Below are positions 1 through 13,300 of a stretch of DNA of 64,000 bases, in pieces. The DNA is from Blastomussa wellsi (lineage: Eukaryota > Cnidaria > Anthozoa > Scleractinia > Plerogyridae): assembly GCA_947652115.1 (NCBI GenBank), contig OX393573.1:1022138-1086137 (forward strand). Direction: 5' to 3'. The notes beneath the pieces are model-generated. The model was given only the letters and a program-made list of their open reading frames with translations. It made no database searches and had not been told where the DNA came from. Both the position numbers and the translations under genes were made by a program. The first letter of the stretch is position 1; every line of letters starts with the position of its first letter.

Positions 1-1067
1 TTTTTTTGCTAGCATGGGCGAATCCACTCTGAGAAAGGATTTACTGGTTCCTTTGATGCACCATGATCTGAGTAAGCTCGAATCACACTGATCCTGATTC
101 GGATCACCCCAAAGGAAAGCACCTTTGGTTGCCAATTATGGCATCCACTGTTAAAAAATGGCTTTGACCATTCATGAAAGGGAAATCAGCGGTGGTGGCA
201 GCGACCGCAAGGACGATGCCTGCTAAAAATGAATTTTTATTTAACTTATGAATAATGCATCTATGGCTTTCAAACTTTGCTTTAGCATTTTCAAACAGAA
301 ATTCAGTTTAGTTGCCAAGGTGGACGCTCTCCAAAATACTCAGAATTTGGTCATTTCACGTTATTGTTTTGTAGAGTGCGGCAAAGAAATGCACACATTA
401 CCGGTATATTAATTACGGTAAGATTTATAATGCACGTTTTCAGGGTAACGGGCTGAGCAAACTCCAATTGAAAGTTTCAATGTTGTACTGCTATATAATC
501 AATCTTTCAGCTTTGTCCTGACCTGTTAGTATTTTTGTCATTGTGTTAGGAGTGTTAGTGTGGTGCCGTCTAAGGGGAATCTTTCCCAGCCTGTAATATT
601 AACAATAATTTTAATATTTGCAATGTTAATTTACAGGGTTTGTTGTGTGACGACACAGTGCTAGCTACAGTTTTATGGAGGTATAATTTTTTTTCAATTT
701 CTCTCTCTACTTCGTATTCAAATAGATTAAACTGAGGACAGAAGTGGTTAAAATACATGTACGATAACTTTGTGAAGAAATCAAGATTTTCAAAACAACA
801 ACAATACAGCAATATTCTTTATTTGTACTCCCTTGCCTATGACAAATTAAAAGCAATATTGAAAATAAAAAATATATTACTGGCTGCCTGGAATAACCAC
901 AAGGGCAGGGGAGCCAGACAGCCAGTAGAAACAGCATTAAATGAAAATAAGTTAAAAATAATAAATAAATCAAATAAATCACCCATAAAATAAATATAAA
1001 TTTTTATTGTTAATAATTAATAAATTACAGTTTGAGCTGAAAGTTGCCTTTTTTGTTTGATTTTCAG
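1..1067. other. Non-coding stretch, probably intron of the left-edge gene
   Basis: AT-rich sequence with stop codons in every frame and no convincing exon. The short ORFs around 570-993 lie on both strands and have no recognisable content. I see no transposon ends. Confidence 0.4.
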
Positions 1068-1260
1068 AAACCTGTTTTATAACAAAGAGCGGACGGATGC
1101 AGAACAGCTTGCTCGCCTCGTAGCGTACGTCAGAAAAAATGTACAGCATTTGGACAATCTTACCAGTGAACATATTCTTCGTGATGGAGAATTCACATGG
1201 TTACCGTTAACAGAGGAAGCAAACGTGACTGAAAGTGGACGGGACTCTACAAAACTTTGA
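1068..1260 (+). CDS. 3'-terminal coding exon of an unrecognised gene (partial)
   Basis: A polypyrimidine tract and TTTTCAG acceptor at 1061-1067 precede a 193-nt open stretch that enters in phase 2 and ends at a TGA at 1258-1260. It encodes about 64 residues beginning NLFYNKERTDAEQ, with a charged helical segment and the phrase FTWLPL near the end, then a polar tail. I do not recognise the family. The rest of the gene must lie upstream: the first 1067 bases look intronic and I could place no further exon in them. A microsatellite and transposon remnants follow, consistent with a gene end. It could be a fortuitous ORF, but the good acceptor and biased composition favour a real last exon. Confidence 0.55.
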
Positions 1261-1452
1261 TTAATGCTCTGATAAAGTGGGATCAACTTGGAACTTCATT
1301 TACGAACGTTTGGAATTGATGTCTTTCAAATGTAATTCTTTCGCTAACTCTTCAATGGTGGAGCAGCTCTTCTGAGCTTTTATTGAAATTCTACTGTTTT
1401 TTTCGTGTGTAGCAGTTGCTATTGTTTTTGGCGCTACGGGTAGTGTTTTTGT

Positions 1453-1453
<1 letters not shown>

Positions 1454-1516
<63 letters not shown>
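1454..1516. repeat. (TAA)n microsatellite
   Basis: About 20 near-perfect tandem copies of TAA, directly downstream of the left-edge terminal exon. Confidence 0.97.
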
Positions 1517-1519
<3 letters not shown>

Positions 1520-2942
1520 CTTTATTTCAGTGTCAATAAAGATAGCAGTTACAACCACTAATTGGGGACACCTAGCTAAAGTTCTAACTACCTAATTAAT
1601 TACAATCTGTACTTTAGAATTATTCATAATAACATATGTACAATTAAATAAAAAGTATAGCGAATTATTCACGCGAGACCTTGCGAGAGCTTCTGTAACT
1701 TCTGTGCTGCTAACAGACCGCCAACTGCGGGGTTGTCCTGGAGCAGAAAATGGGGGAACGAACTGCGATGTAAAAAATTATCTCCACCTCGATGGTTCAC
1801 TAAAGGCAAAAATAACTTTAAGATTTGAGAAAGCAAAATGGAACAAAGATGACATTGATTGGTGGAGGATTTAAGGACGAACATGGCAGAAATAACGCAT
1901 GGTCTTTGGAGACTCTCTCCTCCGCAGAGACTTTTACCCTTATTTAACCTTGGCTTTTGTTATAGGGGCCGTTAGTCAGGGCTAAACGAGGTAAACGCCG
2001 TTAAACTCGGAGCGACGTGCGACAATTCTTGAAAACTTTTGTCGCTCCGCGTCTTCCCGCGTTTACCTCGTCGGATAAACCAGTTGTTTCTAAACTAGAT
2101 TACGCCCATTGCGAAAATTTTTGTTTTATGGAATTGCTCTGTATATAATATCAATAAACGCCTGTTTTTACAGCAAAGAATTATCGGAGAGGCGAAAACG
2201 TGTACCACACATATGCCAAGTTCATTTTTTGCGACGAACCAAGATACCCTTAAAACGTAGGAAACCTAAAACTAATAGTTTACCAAGGAAGGAAAACACC
2301 AAAGAGGTGATACTAAACCAAAAAGGAACAAGGATGGCTAAGGATGGAGAAGATTGAGACGGATTACAAATTTTGAAAAATTTAGGGGATTGCAGGACAA
2401 GTGGAAACGCAATCCCCTAATAACGCCTGCATAGGAGGCTAGGTGAATAGATAATGATCAAGATGTTTTTGTCTCCTTCGCAACCGTTTTTGGGATGCCA
2501 CGCCAATTATTTAGGTCGGAGCTGAAAGCGTTTATTTACCACAGGCTCTAATCCTGTCAAAAATTAAATGACATTTTCCAAGGATTTTGTCTTTCCATTG
2601 TACATTCCTTTTCTCATTTAACCACATCTACGGGAATCTGCCGAGCTGAAGAAAGGCAAATAACCAGTTCGTGAAAATGAAACGGTCAATTACAACCTCT
2701 TTCCCAGGGTCCTCTCAATTTCGGTTCGACCAGTCAAAGCAGACTGCCTGCAGAAAGTGGACCCAATATTCTGATCGGGCTGCACCGAAACGGACCCATC
2801 CACCCGATGTTTACTCGAGAAAGTTCAGTAACACCCCCTCAAAAGACTTTCAGGTTTCGTGATAAATGCAATGGGACAGTAATCAAGAGGAGTGAACGAG
2901 TGAACTGGCGAGCGCAGACTTCCAAAACCAACGCAACTTTTT

Positions 2943-3188
2943 ACACCCCTCTGTAACAGACCCAGTAGAATCTTTATCCTCACTGGGTTTTCGGGAAAAA
3001 AAGTAACCGGGTTGGCTAATTTTCCACTGGGTCGTCTCGTTTTTCAAAATACGGTCCGCTGGGTCACACCGCACAGTCACTGGGTAAAATCAAAATATTC
3101 ATTGGGTACTGGGGAGACTAAATTTCCGCTGCGTAGGGGAAAATAATCCACTGGGTAGGGTTTCAGTGGGTCTGTTACAGAGGGGTGT
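2943..3188. mobile_element. 246-bp MITE with 22-bp terminal inverted repeats
   Basis: The left end, starting ACACCCCTCTGTAACAGACC at 2943, is matched in inverse by the right end finishing at 3188. The element is flanked by CTTTTT on both sides (2937-2942 and 3189-3194), a likely 6-bp target duplication. The interior carries several copies of CACTGGGT or CTGGGT. It has no coding capacity. Superfamily not assigned. Confidence 0.8.
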
Positions 3189-4322
3189 CTTTTTAAATTT
3201 TATTCTCCTTCCCAACAGGAAACAATTTCTCTTTTCAAACTACATGTACGTAGAAATTAGCCAATATATTTTCCAATGGCATTCTTCGAGCTTTGGTACT
3301 TATATATCACTATAGACAGGGACTTTTACGGTTAATGGTCTTCAAAAAGAGCTTCATTTAATTCCCATTTGAAATCTTCCTCACACACCTGTCCAAATCG
3401 CAGTACGATTGCAATAGGACAAATGTCGTTTAATTGAAAAGAGTTTTATTAACAATTAAGTAATATTACATTTAATTAATCAATATAATTATAACACAGT
3501 AGCAAAAAATATCGCGTGGATGTAAATGTTTATACCACAAATTGGTTGTAGATAACTACGTTTATAACATGATTGCAAGATGCAAAAGACGGATTTTGAA
3601 AGAAAGAGGGGCGATACGCAGCTCTTAGAAGGGAAAACACGAATCATAGAGGTGCGTGATACAAGGAGCAAATGGCTATTTCGGAGATGCTGTATTCCTC
3701 TGTTAAACGAGTTTTGGTGCATAACCTTTCATATGGAAATGAGTTTTACTCACACGTCGTTTGTCTTTTAAGATCAAACTCGTTGCGCACCAAGACTCGT
3801 TTTGAAACTGAGGTAGAAGGCAACCTGGAAACTTATTTCAGGGTCCAAAAAAAACTGCGTGGTTTCTAAGCGCGTTACCGGCGGCAAGCGCGGGAAAACA
3901 GGCTACTGTACTGTTGGAAAGCGCGGGAAAACATACAATCCGCGGAAAGCGCGGGAAATATTCACGTGGACAGCACGTGGACCAGATGACGTTTGATTTT
4001 GGTTTGTGAGCTAGTCAACTTGATTGGTTGAAACAAAAAAAATGGCTTCGTTCTGAATGGCCAGAGCTCAAGTTGCTCGATTCTTTTAAACCAATCATCA
4101 CACTCTACCAATGTAGTTACCACGACAGGCACGTGATTTATAACGAAAGTCATCACAAACCTCCTCATCACCGACAAAACGATATTTAATTTTCTACAAA
4201 TACTCAGTCTCTTTAAAATATGCACATTTCATTGTTCAGACTAGGTCTGCCGTGTTTACCACCACGCGATGAAGTAATATAATTTTGACGCAATAGTTAT
4301 ATAGTTTTAACAGAATTTTCCA

Positions 4323-7300
4323 TCACAACAACATTGTTAGAGGCTTCTCCAAATATTTTTTGAAGACGGCAAGCCATTGTGCTCCAACGGCACCATCAAC
4401 AACACGGTGATCACAACTCAGTGTAACGGACATCACTGTTCCAGACGTGTACCTGTTTGGTAAATAAAAGGAAAGAAACCTTTAGATAAAACTACAGCGT
4501 AACGTGATGAAAAACAATTCATATTTTACGTACGAATTGCCTTGATGCATTTGGCGCATCTATCGATTTCAAATGTCGCTCTTGGAGGAAATATTCTTGG
4601 TTTGCAAGTAACGTCATCGACGCTTCGAGTTTGCTTCGAGTTTGGTCATCCAATCTTTCGAGAAAACCGGCAATTAGGACGGCAAGAATTTTAGTGTTAG
4701 GTGTGTTTCCTGACTAGGCAAAACCATTGGTTACGAAAGCTTTTGCAACAAATTCAGCAAGAAAATTGAGATCTTCCTACTTTTTTAGCCAATCCAGAGA
4801 AAATAATAATTGTACCATTCGTTGCTTGATGTGCGCGCGCTGGACAAGTTATATGTTGCTTTGAGTTTTGATTGGAATTACTACTTTGTAAACATAATGA
4901 TTACAATTACAATACTCTTGGTAATTTCTCTTATTGATAAAATTATTGGTAAAGATCAGCATTTAGGGTTTTCAAATTTTATGCAAACACTAAAAGTCAT
5001 GATATCAAATGGAGAAACACAAACTTTTTCTTTGTATGTACAGAAGAATTCTCTTTACCCCTTTTCGCTATTTTCATCCACCAGCACTTGCTTCTCAGCC
5101 TTTCCAATGGCTAAAATGCAAGCCTGTAAAACGAATAATTACCACAATGAATGTTGAGTTTACTTAAAAAATATTTACAGAGGTCACAGTGTAAAATATT
5201 GGTTTTTACAACACACTCACTGGTCACTAGGCATGTTTAGATAAAAATATGTACCCGGTAAACACGGTTGCGACGTTTTGGATTCCTGCCAACTCGAGAG
5301 GACTGCCATAGATAGTGAGGACCCTGGAATCAGCCTTATGGGTCACAGAGGTGTGATGAGGATCATGCCATGCAAAACACAGAAAAAGTATTGCTTAAAA
5401 ATCAAATGACTTACTTGTGGTGGGTTTATAATGGCAGAGAAATTCTTGACGCCGTACATTCCAAGATTTGATACAGTAATTGTTCCTCCCTGGAATTCAT
5501 GTGGTTGAAGTTTGTTATTTCTAGCCTTCTCAGCTAACATTGTTATGTCAGCACTGATGTCTTGCAGTCCCTGTAGAGGAATGAAAATTCAACACAAACG
5601 ATAATTCCATTTCAGTGATCATACTGTTTGAAAATTGTGGTGTCCTCACCTTTTTATCTGCATTGAAGACAATTGGTGTTATTAGTCCAGAATCTGCACT
5701 AACAGCCACGCTAACATCAACATTGTGATGTCTAAAAAAGATAAAAAATCATCTCTTAAAAGCATCACAATGACATTCAAATCCTAGAACTATGAGGACG
5801 TTTGTCGTAAACTTAATGTTCTAGCCGCCACAAGTCCCATATAAGTCCAGTGAACATCTCACTCCTGTTGGAAACACTTGGAATTTCATTTTTTTTAGTA
5901 TCCGGTGTTATTTGCAGGAAACATAATCTTTCAAAGACTTACTAATTAGATCCTTTTGATGACAGAAAAATCATATCAAGATAATTCATATTGACAGGGA
6001 TTACTAGTCGGGAAATATAACATTTAAACTGTTATTTAAAGATACATGTACAGGTTGGAATAACAATGATTTAATTAGAAAGGAGACTACATGACAAGCT
6101 TACTGTCTAATGAAATCTGTCATCCACGAGGAGTTTGCTTCAGGAACTTTTTTACAAGCCAGTGCACAAGCTTTGAGAACAAAGTCATTCACTGAAAGTT
6201 TGTATGCACCATTAGCATCAGAATTCAGTTGCTCTCTTACACTGAAAAATAAAAAAATTCAATGCTACTACAAAGACCTGTATAACAGGGGTTTCAAAAC
6301 AAGGCGGCGGCTGCCGGAGTTCCACCGGCTACTTGACTATTATGCCGCCCGCTACTCTGGTTATAGCGATCAGCTTGTGACAAAAAGCTCACTTATAACA
6401 GCCGCCTACTCTACCAGCCAATGACACCTACTTCAAAACATTTTGGAATCCCTGGTATAAATGTACATGCAGTATAATTTATTCTTGACATTTTTTTATT
6501 TTATGGATGATGTAGCCATGCTACGAGGTTTAGAAACGGTTGTCAGTGCAACTCACTCACTCATTCACTCACTCAATTAATGCATTAAACCTGAATTAAA
6601 CCAATTCATCAATGAGCTGACTCATATGAGCCTTTGATGTTATATGCAAAAGAGAGTGAGGCATTTGCACACAGTCACAGATCCTGACACAAAAAAAATC
6701 ACATGTTTCAACCATACCAGGCACAAGTTCAGGTCTGTTTTAACAATGTTTAAAATGTTTGAAGCAGATACACCACTTTGCAGGCTTTAAGTAATATTAA
6801 AATAAAAGGAAATGGTTTTAATATTATTAGACTGTAAAAATAGCAAAATCATAACTTACTCAAGTAAATTATCCATTCTGATATCAACTGACAAATAATA
6901 ATGGGGAATTGTCTGTTTGGACTCGAGGAGGCGTCTAGCAATAACCTGGGAAAAATCACTTGAAATCAAAGAGGTGGCCAGCACAGATGATATTTTTATT
7001 ACTGGCAACAATTGCTTTTGATTACTAATCTGCCCTAATAAAAGAATGCTGTTTAAACTATATTGCCATTAGGGACAACCCTGATGAACATGACAATCCC
7101 TGAAATGTTAATAATGACAGATATTTCACTTGCCTTTCTGACATTAGTAAGTGGGATATCGGTAAATTCAGCTCCTGTAACCAATAGAACAGTCAAACAA
7201 AAGTCATAAAAACATGAACAAAGGGCAGAATCAAATAATTATGACTCATTTAAAATCAAAGGAGATATTTACACTTGTTGTACAAACTTGAGGGACTTAA

Positions 7301-10300
7301 ATTTGTTACTAAAAGGCTGATCAACCTTTTTGTTAGCCAAGGTAATCTGGTGTGACAGACTTTGTAAATCTAGCCATGGCAAATAAAGACCAACCTGGCA
7401 CATGAACTGGAGTGGGTGCAGCAGCTTTAACAGCAGGCGCAGCAGCTGAAACATCCTGTGCTACAACTCGGCCACCAGGACCACTTCCTTGTAGAGACTG
7501 AACACACACACACACAAAGCTAATCAGCATGAGGCAGGGCAGACACACAATAATGTTACCAGTCAGAGTCCAGAGAGATAAACACACTAATATTGTTAAC
7601 ATGAAACAGAAATGCATTGACTATCAGGATGTGACAAACATGTTATCCAGTAGCCCAGGGCTAGTGAAGTCACATACATAGTCAGGAATTTAAATGTGGG
7701 TTGCCTTACATTTGATGACAAACTTTGGATCAATACTGTAGTTGTTTCTTTAACGTAGTTTAACCCATTGACGCCTGAAGGTTTTTAGCGCGCACCCACC
7801 CCCAAATGCCTGGCTCTTTTGCAGCATTCAGTGGACACGTCCGGGTGGAAAAAATAAACCATATGCGCAGTAAATTCAGAGAAATGAATTCTTTCTAAAG
7901 TTAACTTTTATTTCAACTAGATATAATGAAAGACTAATTTATTAAGTAAAGAGCTTATCAGCCGTGATAAACTGATCCCAAACACGACTTACAAACAGCA
8001 ATAAAATTTTCTCCACTTCTGCGCGAAATTTTCGAGCACAGAAAAACACGGAAAGTTTGTAAAAAATCTTAAAAACAATTTGAAATACTTTGGAAAAAGG
8101 TAGGTTTTTATTCTATACAAATATCACTGCCATTATTTCAATAGTACTGAAGCACTTTCTCGCTGCAGTGAAGCGGTAATTTGAGACGGTGAATTTATTT
8201 ACATATCATGGTTGCGTGAAACAGTCGAGTGTCGGTCACAAAACTGCAAAGTTCCTTCCACTAAACGAACACTAGCAACGCTTTCTACGCTTCCTTTAGC
8301 TCAAATCGTACTAAAAATGTTCCTTTGTATTTTCTGAAGCAATGACTATAAATCTTTAAACTCCTTTCATGACTGAAAGCGCTTAAATAAATGAAAGCCT
8401 AAACACGAAGACGGGACGTCTCAATCAGATAAGCATGTGCGTGCAAGTGCCAAATCTGTTCGCTCCAAAAAGGCTAAAATTTTGAACAAAAGATTGAAAT
8501 ATGATAGAAACTTCAAATAAACTTTGCTTCAAATTAAATGTCATTGAAGATGAACCCAAGAAATGTACTCAACATATCAAAATATTGAAAATTTCAAAGC
8601 CGTGCAATTCTGCATGCGTAATTAGTTTATTCACATCTCACTCGGCTTCATGCTAAAAGTGGAAAGTTCAAATTTTAGCAGACGGCTTTTGCATTCAATT
8701 CATAATCCAGTGGCTTTACCGATCTTTCTAAAACTTCCATACAAATTCGAAGCAACATTGTACATTACCATTTTGTGTTCAAAAGTCTTGAAAAGCCTCA
8801 TTAACTTCGTGTACAGGTCCGTGATTCGAATTCAAAACACGTTTGTAAGCGCCATGACATCATGTCTTCAAGGCCGTAAAAGGATAGATAAATCCTTCAT
8901 CAGCGAGGTTTAAGCAGTCTATTCTTCATGATTTTCCATTTCAAATCCACTAAAAAATCAATCTGTGTTTCTCCTCCTCATTTTTAACTACAAAGAGGAA
9001 ATTTTTCGTATTCAGAATGAAAGCATGGCCTTGGAAGTTTGTAAATACGTGCCGTGATGCGCCATCATGTTCTTGTTCTTTTGAGCGCACGAGTAAAGAC
9101 AAAAAAACCTTCTCTCTAGGACCCCAAGAAAACCCTAAAAATATGCGCAGAAAACAGATTCTGATTGGTGTATTTGCCGTTATTATCTCTAGAACAATAG
9201 GGAAACCAAAAAACCTCCAGGGAGGGAGGGAACGGACATTTGCCACCATGCGGTTTTTACGGGCGGTTACGGGCGGCACAGGCATTTTAGGGGTGTTTTT
9301 CGCATGGGCGGTTACGGGCGGCACAGGCGCCAAAGGGTTAAAGCAAGATCCATATTAGGGATACAGACACAAAGCTCACTATAAAGAATATAGTTTTAGC
9401 TATTATTATTAATAATATAATTTCTAAGAATTAAGTTGTAACTCACATTTAATTCAATTCCTTTCTCCTGAGCAATCTTCTTAGCAAGTGGACTGGCAAA
9501 TACTCTGCCACCATGTGCAGCTGGAGGGGGTGAGGGAGGGGCAGGAGCTACAGGTTGAGGAGTGGGGGGTGGGGCTGATGGAGTGGGGGGTGGGGATGGG
9601 CTTGGAGCAGCAGCAGCAGGAGAGGAAGTTGTCTCCTAAAAAAAAATTAAAGGCATATGATGTTTGCAACCTATCAACAAAATTCCTTGCAGTTGCTGGT
9701 CATGAATTTTCTGAATTCTGTTCACTTTGCTGTCTGATTTCAAATGATCATGTCATGTGGTGGCCAAAATTATTTGGCTATTGTGATAGCCAAATTCAGG
9801 GGCTAAATCTACTCATAAGCATTTCAGGAGAAGTTAGTGACCATCCTTTCATACCCTTCCTTGGCCTTCTGTTAAAACAATGATCAGAAGCACCCTTAAA
9901 TCAGGGCACCACCTAGATCTTTCCTCTAATGCTAGATCCTTCCTCTAATGCCCTTCTAATGTTCTTGACAACAAGGTGGAAAATAATGTATATGTTGTAG
10001 TTTAATTTTCACCTCCACTGGTTTAATTTCTTCAAATATGCCTTACATCAACTGTCTGAAAACAGGGGCAATGTCATTTTTAGGGGGAGGGGGGGGGAGA
10101 AAGAGAGAGGGGTGAAAAGAATAAATAAATATAAAAATTGGTGTTGTCTAATTTTCTTTTCTTCTTAAATAAGGGAGCAGAACATTTTCAGCAACACCAC
10201 TCAACAGTACACGTCCAAGTTTACCCCGGCCCGTTATTTCTTACCAACAATGGTTTCATTCAGCAATTTTTCCCAATAACTCCTTTTCACCTTCCTTTGG

Positions 10301-13300
10301 ATCTGCCACTGTAACTAAAGGCCAAAACATTTCTTAACCAGCAAAACAACTGCTAACTACTTACAGGTGTTACTGCAGCTGGTGTGACTGTTTCTTCAGG
10401 AACGTAGGTCTTGAATGCTGCAATGTCATCTTTATTTTCTACAATTATACAAAGCAGTTTTCCTATTGGTACATCTTTAGTTCCAGCTGGTATTAAAATC
10501 TTCGCCAGGAAGCCTTCTTCAGGTGTTTCAAATTCCATTGTGGCCTTGTCTGTTTCTATCTGTGCCAAGAGATCTCCTTCGCTAAGCTCGTCACCCTCTT
10601 GTTTGTCCCAGCTGACAATTGTTCCCATCTCCATAGTCGGCGATAGAGCTGGTAGTAGCACTTTTGTGTGAGAGGGTAGACCTGATAAGAAAAGAGATAC
10701 AGGCGTTTAATATTTTTGATGAATTTATTAGACATTTTGTAATTTAATTATCTGTGTTAACACCTCATATCAACATTTTAAAGGTGGTGTGTAAGAATAT
10801 CCCCAGCTCAAAAATTGTTGAATTTTAGCAGACAGGCCTCTTTCTACTTAGGAAACACTGATCTAGATTGCATGTCATTTTTGAGAAATAATGTGTGCAA
10901 AAAACTATATGACATCATAAACAGGGAGGGGAGGGTGGTACAATTTTTCAATTTGGAACAAATTGGTTACATAATACTACTGACAACAACAATAACAAAA
11001 TACTACCAACATACTTACAATACACCACCTACAAAATAAGAAGGGTGGTAGATACAACATGCAATAATTGTCATATACCTACCTCCCCCTGTTGTGTGAC
11101 TGATGAAATATGCTTCGACTTACCCTCTGAGCTGAACCATCGAAAGCCCCATTTGGGAAGATTTGAAAATAACACAGATCCAAACCGTGAAGAACCTCTG
11201 AAAAACAAACAATAATCATAAAAAAGAGCTTTCCACTAATAATACGGTTTACTTCTGGGGTGTAACGAAAACTCAGACCCCGAAAACTCAGACCTCAGAC
11301 CTCAGACCCCGAAAACTCAGACCTCGAAAACTCAGACCCCGACAACTCAGACCCCGAAAACTCAGACCTCGAAAACTCAGACCCCGAAAACTCAGACCCC
11401 TCTAAATTTATAATACTAAGGGGAAAAACTCGACTCATGATCAATTATTTACATTACACGTACTTTACCGTGGTCACGCGATCAACCCACGACAAAATAT
11501 AAGATGGCTAGCACAAAGAGAGATCTTTCGTGTTTATCGACGGCTGTCGATCAAACGTTAACAGGAAAAAATTACAGACTTAAATTACTTAAATAATAAA
11601 AGAGTTGGGAAAAAATTTATTTAAATGTAAACTCAGTTTGTATTAAAAAGTACTAGCACAGAACCAATTTCCCTCAGACATCGAAAACTCAGACCCCGAA
11701 AACTCAGACCTCGAAAACTCAGACCCCGAAAACTCAGACCCCCTGGAAATTTATAATTATAAATACATGACGCGTACTTAACATGGTCACGCAATAAATA
11801 ACAATAGCCAGAACGTTCTTTAATCACTTTTTACAGTCCAAAAAAAGTGAAGTCTATTCAGAACAGATTTCCCGTGTTTGTAACTGGAGAATCGACACAG
11901 TCATAAGATGACATCTTGGACATGTTTTAAAAGTGTAAAAATCTTTTGTTTTGATCACACCACGCGAAAAGGTGTGACGCACGATCGTCGCCGGGAGAAA
12001 TAATACTACACAAAATAAAACAAGAACAACCATTGCTGCAAATACATGAAGCGCGATAAATGTAATAAGCACAGTGCATTGTCAGTTCCAGACATTTTTT
12101 TCGGAAACCGCAAACAAGCTGATGTGCGTGATTCCGGCAGAATTGCTACAAGCCGACTTGTTTGCTGTTCGTCGATACAATCTGCCGAGGAAAGAAAAAT
12201 AACTCCAATGGTAGATACTGATACTTAACCTTCGTATTAATTCCTGGTTGCTTTATAAGTTTATGCCATTTTATCCAAGTAATTGCGAGGTGCGTTGCGT
12301 GATAAAAATAAAGAGTGACGCTAATCGCAGCCGGATATGACCATGCACAAAACATGGCAAAATACAATAGGCGGTAACATGTGTTCATGCAACTATTAAA
12401 CCAATAGGAACATTACGATTGGGTAGGGCATAGTGCATGAGTACAAAACAAAAGATGTACAGGATAAGTGGACCTTTCAATATAAATCGTGCCTTTTTGT
12501 TTGCTCCTTTGATGTTTACCGGGCGTCAAAACCATTTCTATCTGTTAATGATGTTGACATTGGAAAACCGTCCGTTGGTGATGTATTGTTACTGTTATGT
12601 TAGCTGTGAAGATTGAAGAACAGTTTTTATGTAGAAATTAATAAACACTGATAATGCGGCAAATACGTAAGATATTGAAACGATTATAACCCGCTTCGTT
12701 TCATTTCACCGTTTATAGTTACCGTATATATATCATTTGATCCTTACATAATTTTAGTTAGACCACATTTTAGTGTTAAATGTTGCTGTCATGCCACCTG
12801 TGTTCCTGAGCTCGAGCTGGCAGCTGGTCAATTAGTTTTAGATTACAAGTATTATTGAGTCAACTCGTTTTGCGGTTTCCGAAAAAAAAAATAGCCTGGA
12901 ACTGATGTAAACATAAAAATGGACTGTGCGTATTACATTTATCAGACTTCATGTATTTCCAGCAAACAGTTGTTCTTGTTTTATATTGTGTAGTATTATT
13001 TCTCCTGGCGACGATCGTGTGTCACACTTTCTCTCGTGGTGTGATCAACCAAAGGTTTTTTACACTTTCAAAACATGTCCAAGATGATCTTGTGACTGTG
13101 TCGATTCTCCAGTTACAAACACGGGAAATCTGTTCTGAATAGACTTTACTTTTTTTGGACTGTAAAAAGTGATTAAAGAACGTACTGGCTATTGTTATTT
13201 ATTGCGTGACCATGTTAAGCACGCGTCATGTATTTCTAACAGTCTAAGTTTTCGGGGTCTGAGTTTTCGACGTCTTAGGGAAATCCGTTCTGGCTAGTAC

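Larger units (their letters stand above)
1261..4322. other. Intergenic region between the left-edge gene and DLAT
   Basis: About 3 kb without a supported gene. It holds the TAA microsatellite, an imperfect inverted pair around GAGGTAAACGC/GCGTTTACCTC (about 1984-2075), a 246-bp inverted-repeat element at 2943-3188, and three copies of a GC-rich AAGCGCGGGAAA motif at about 3885-3960. Around 4000-4130 is part of a dispersed repeat rich in ACCAATCA/TGATTGGTT words that recurs near 21450, 24080, 33050, 35500, 51470 and 52580. Short ORFs here (for example 2109-2357) show no recognisable protein. Confidence 0.6.

Noticed and set aside
2109..2357. Small basic ORF of 82 codons
   Set aside because: No recognisable family, low-complexity basic composition, surrounded by repeats; not supportable as a gene.
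9017..9358. ORF of 113 codons in DLAT intron 4
   Set aside because: Lies across the right end of the piggyBac-like element and reads its GC-rich subrepeats; no protein family seen.
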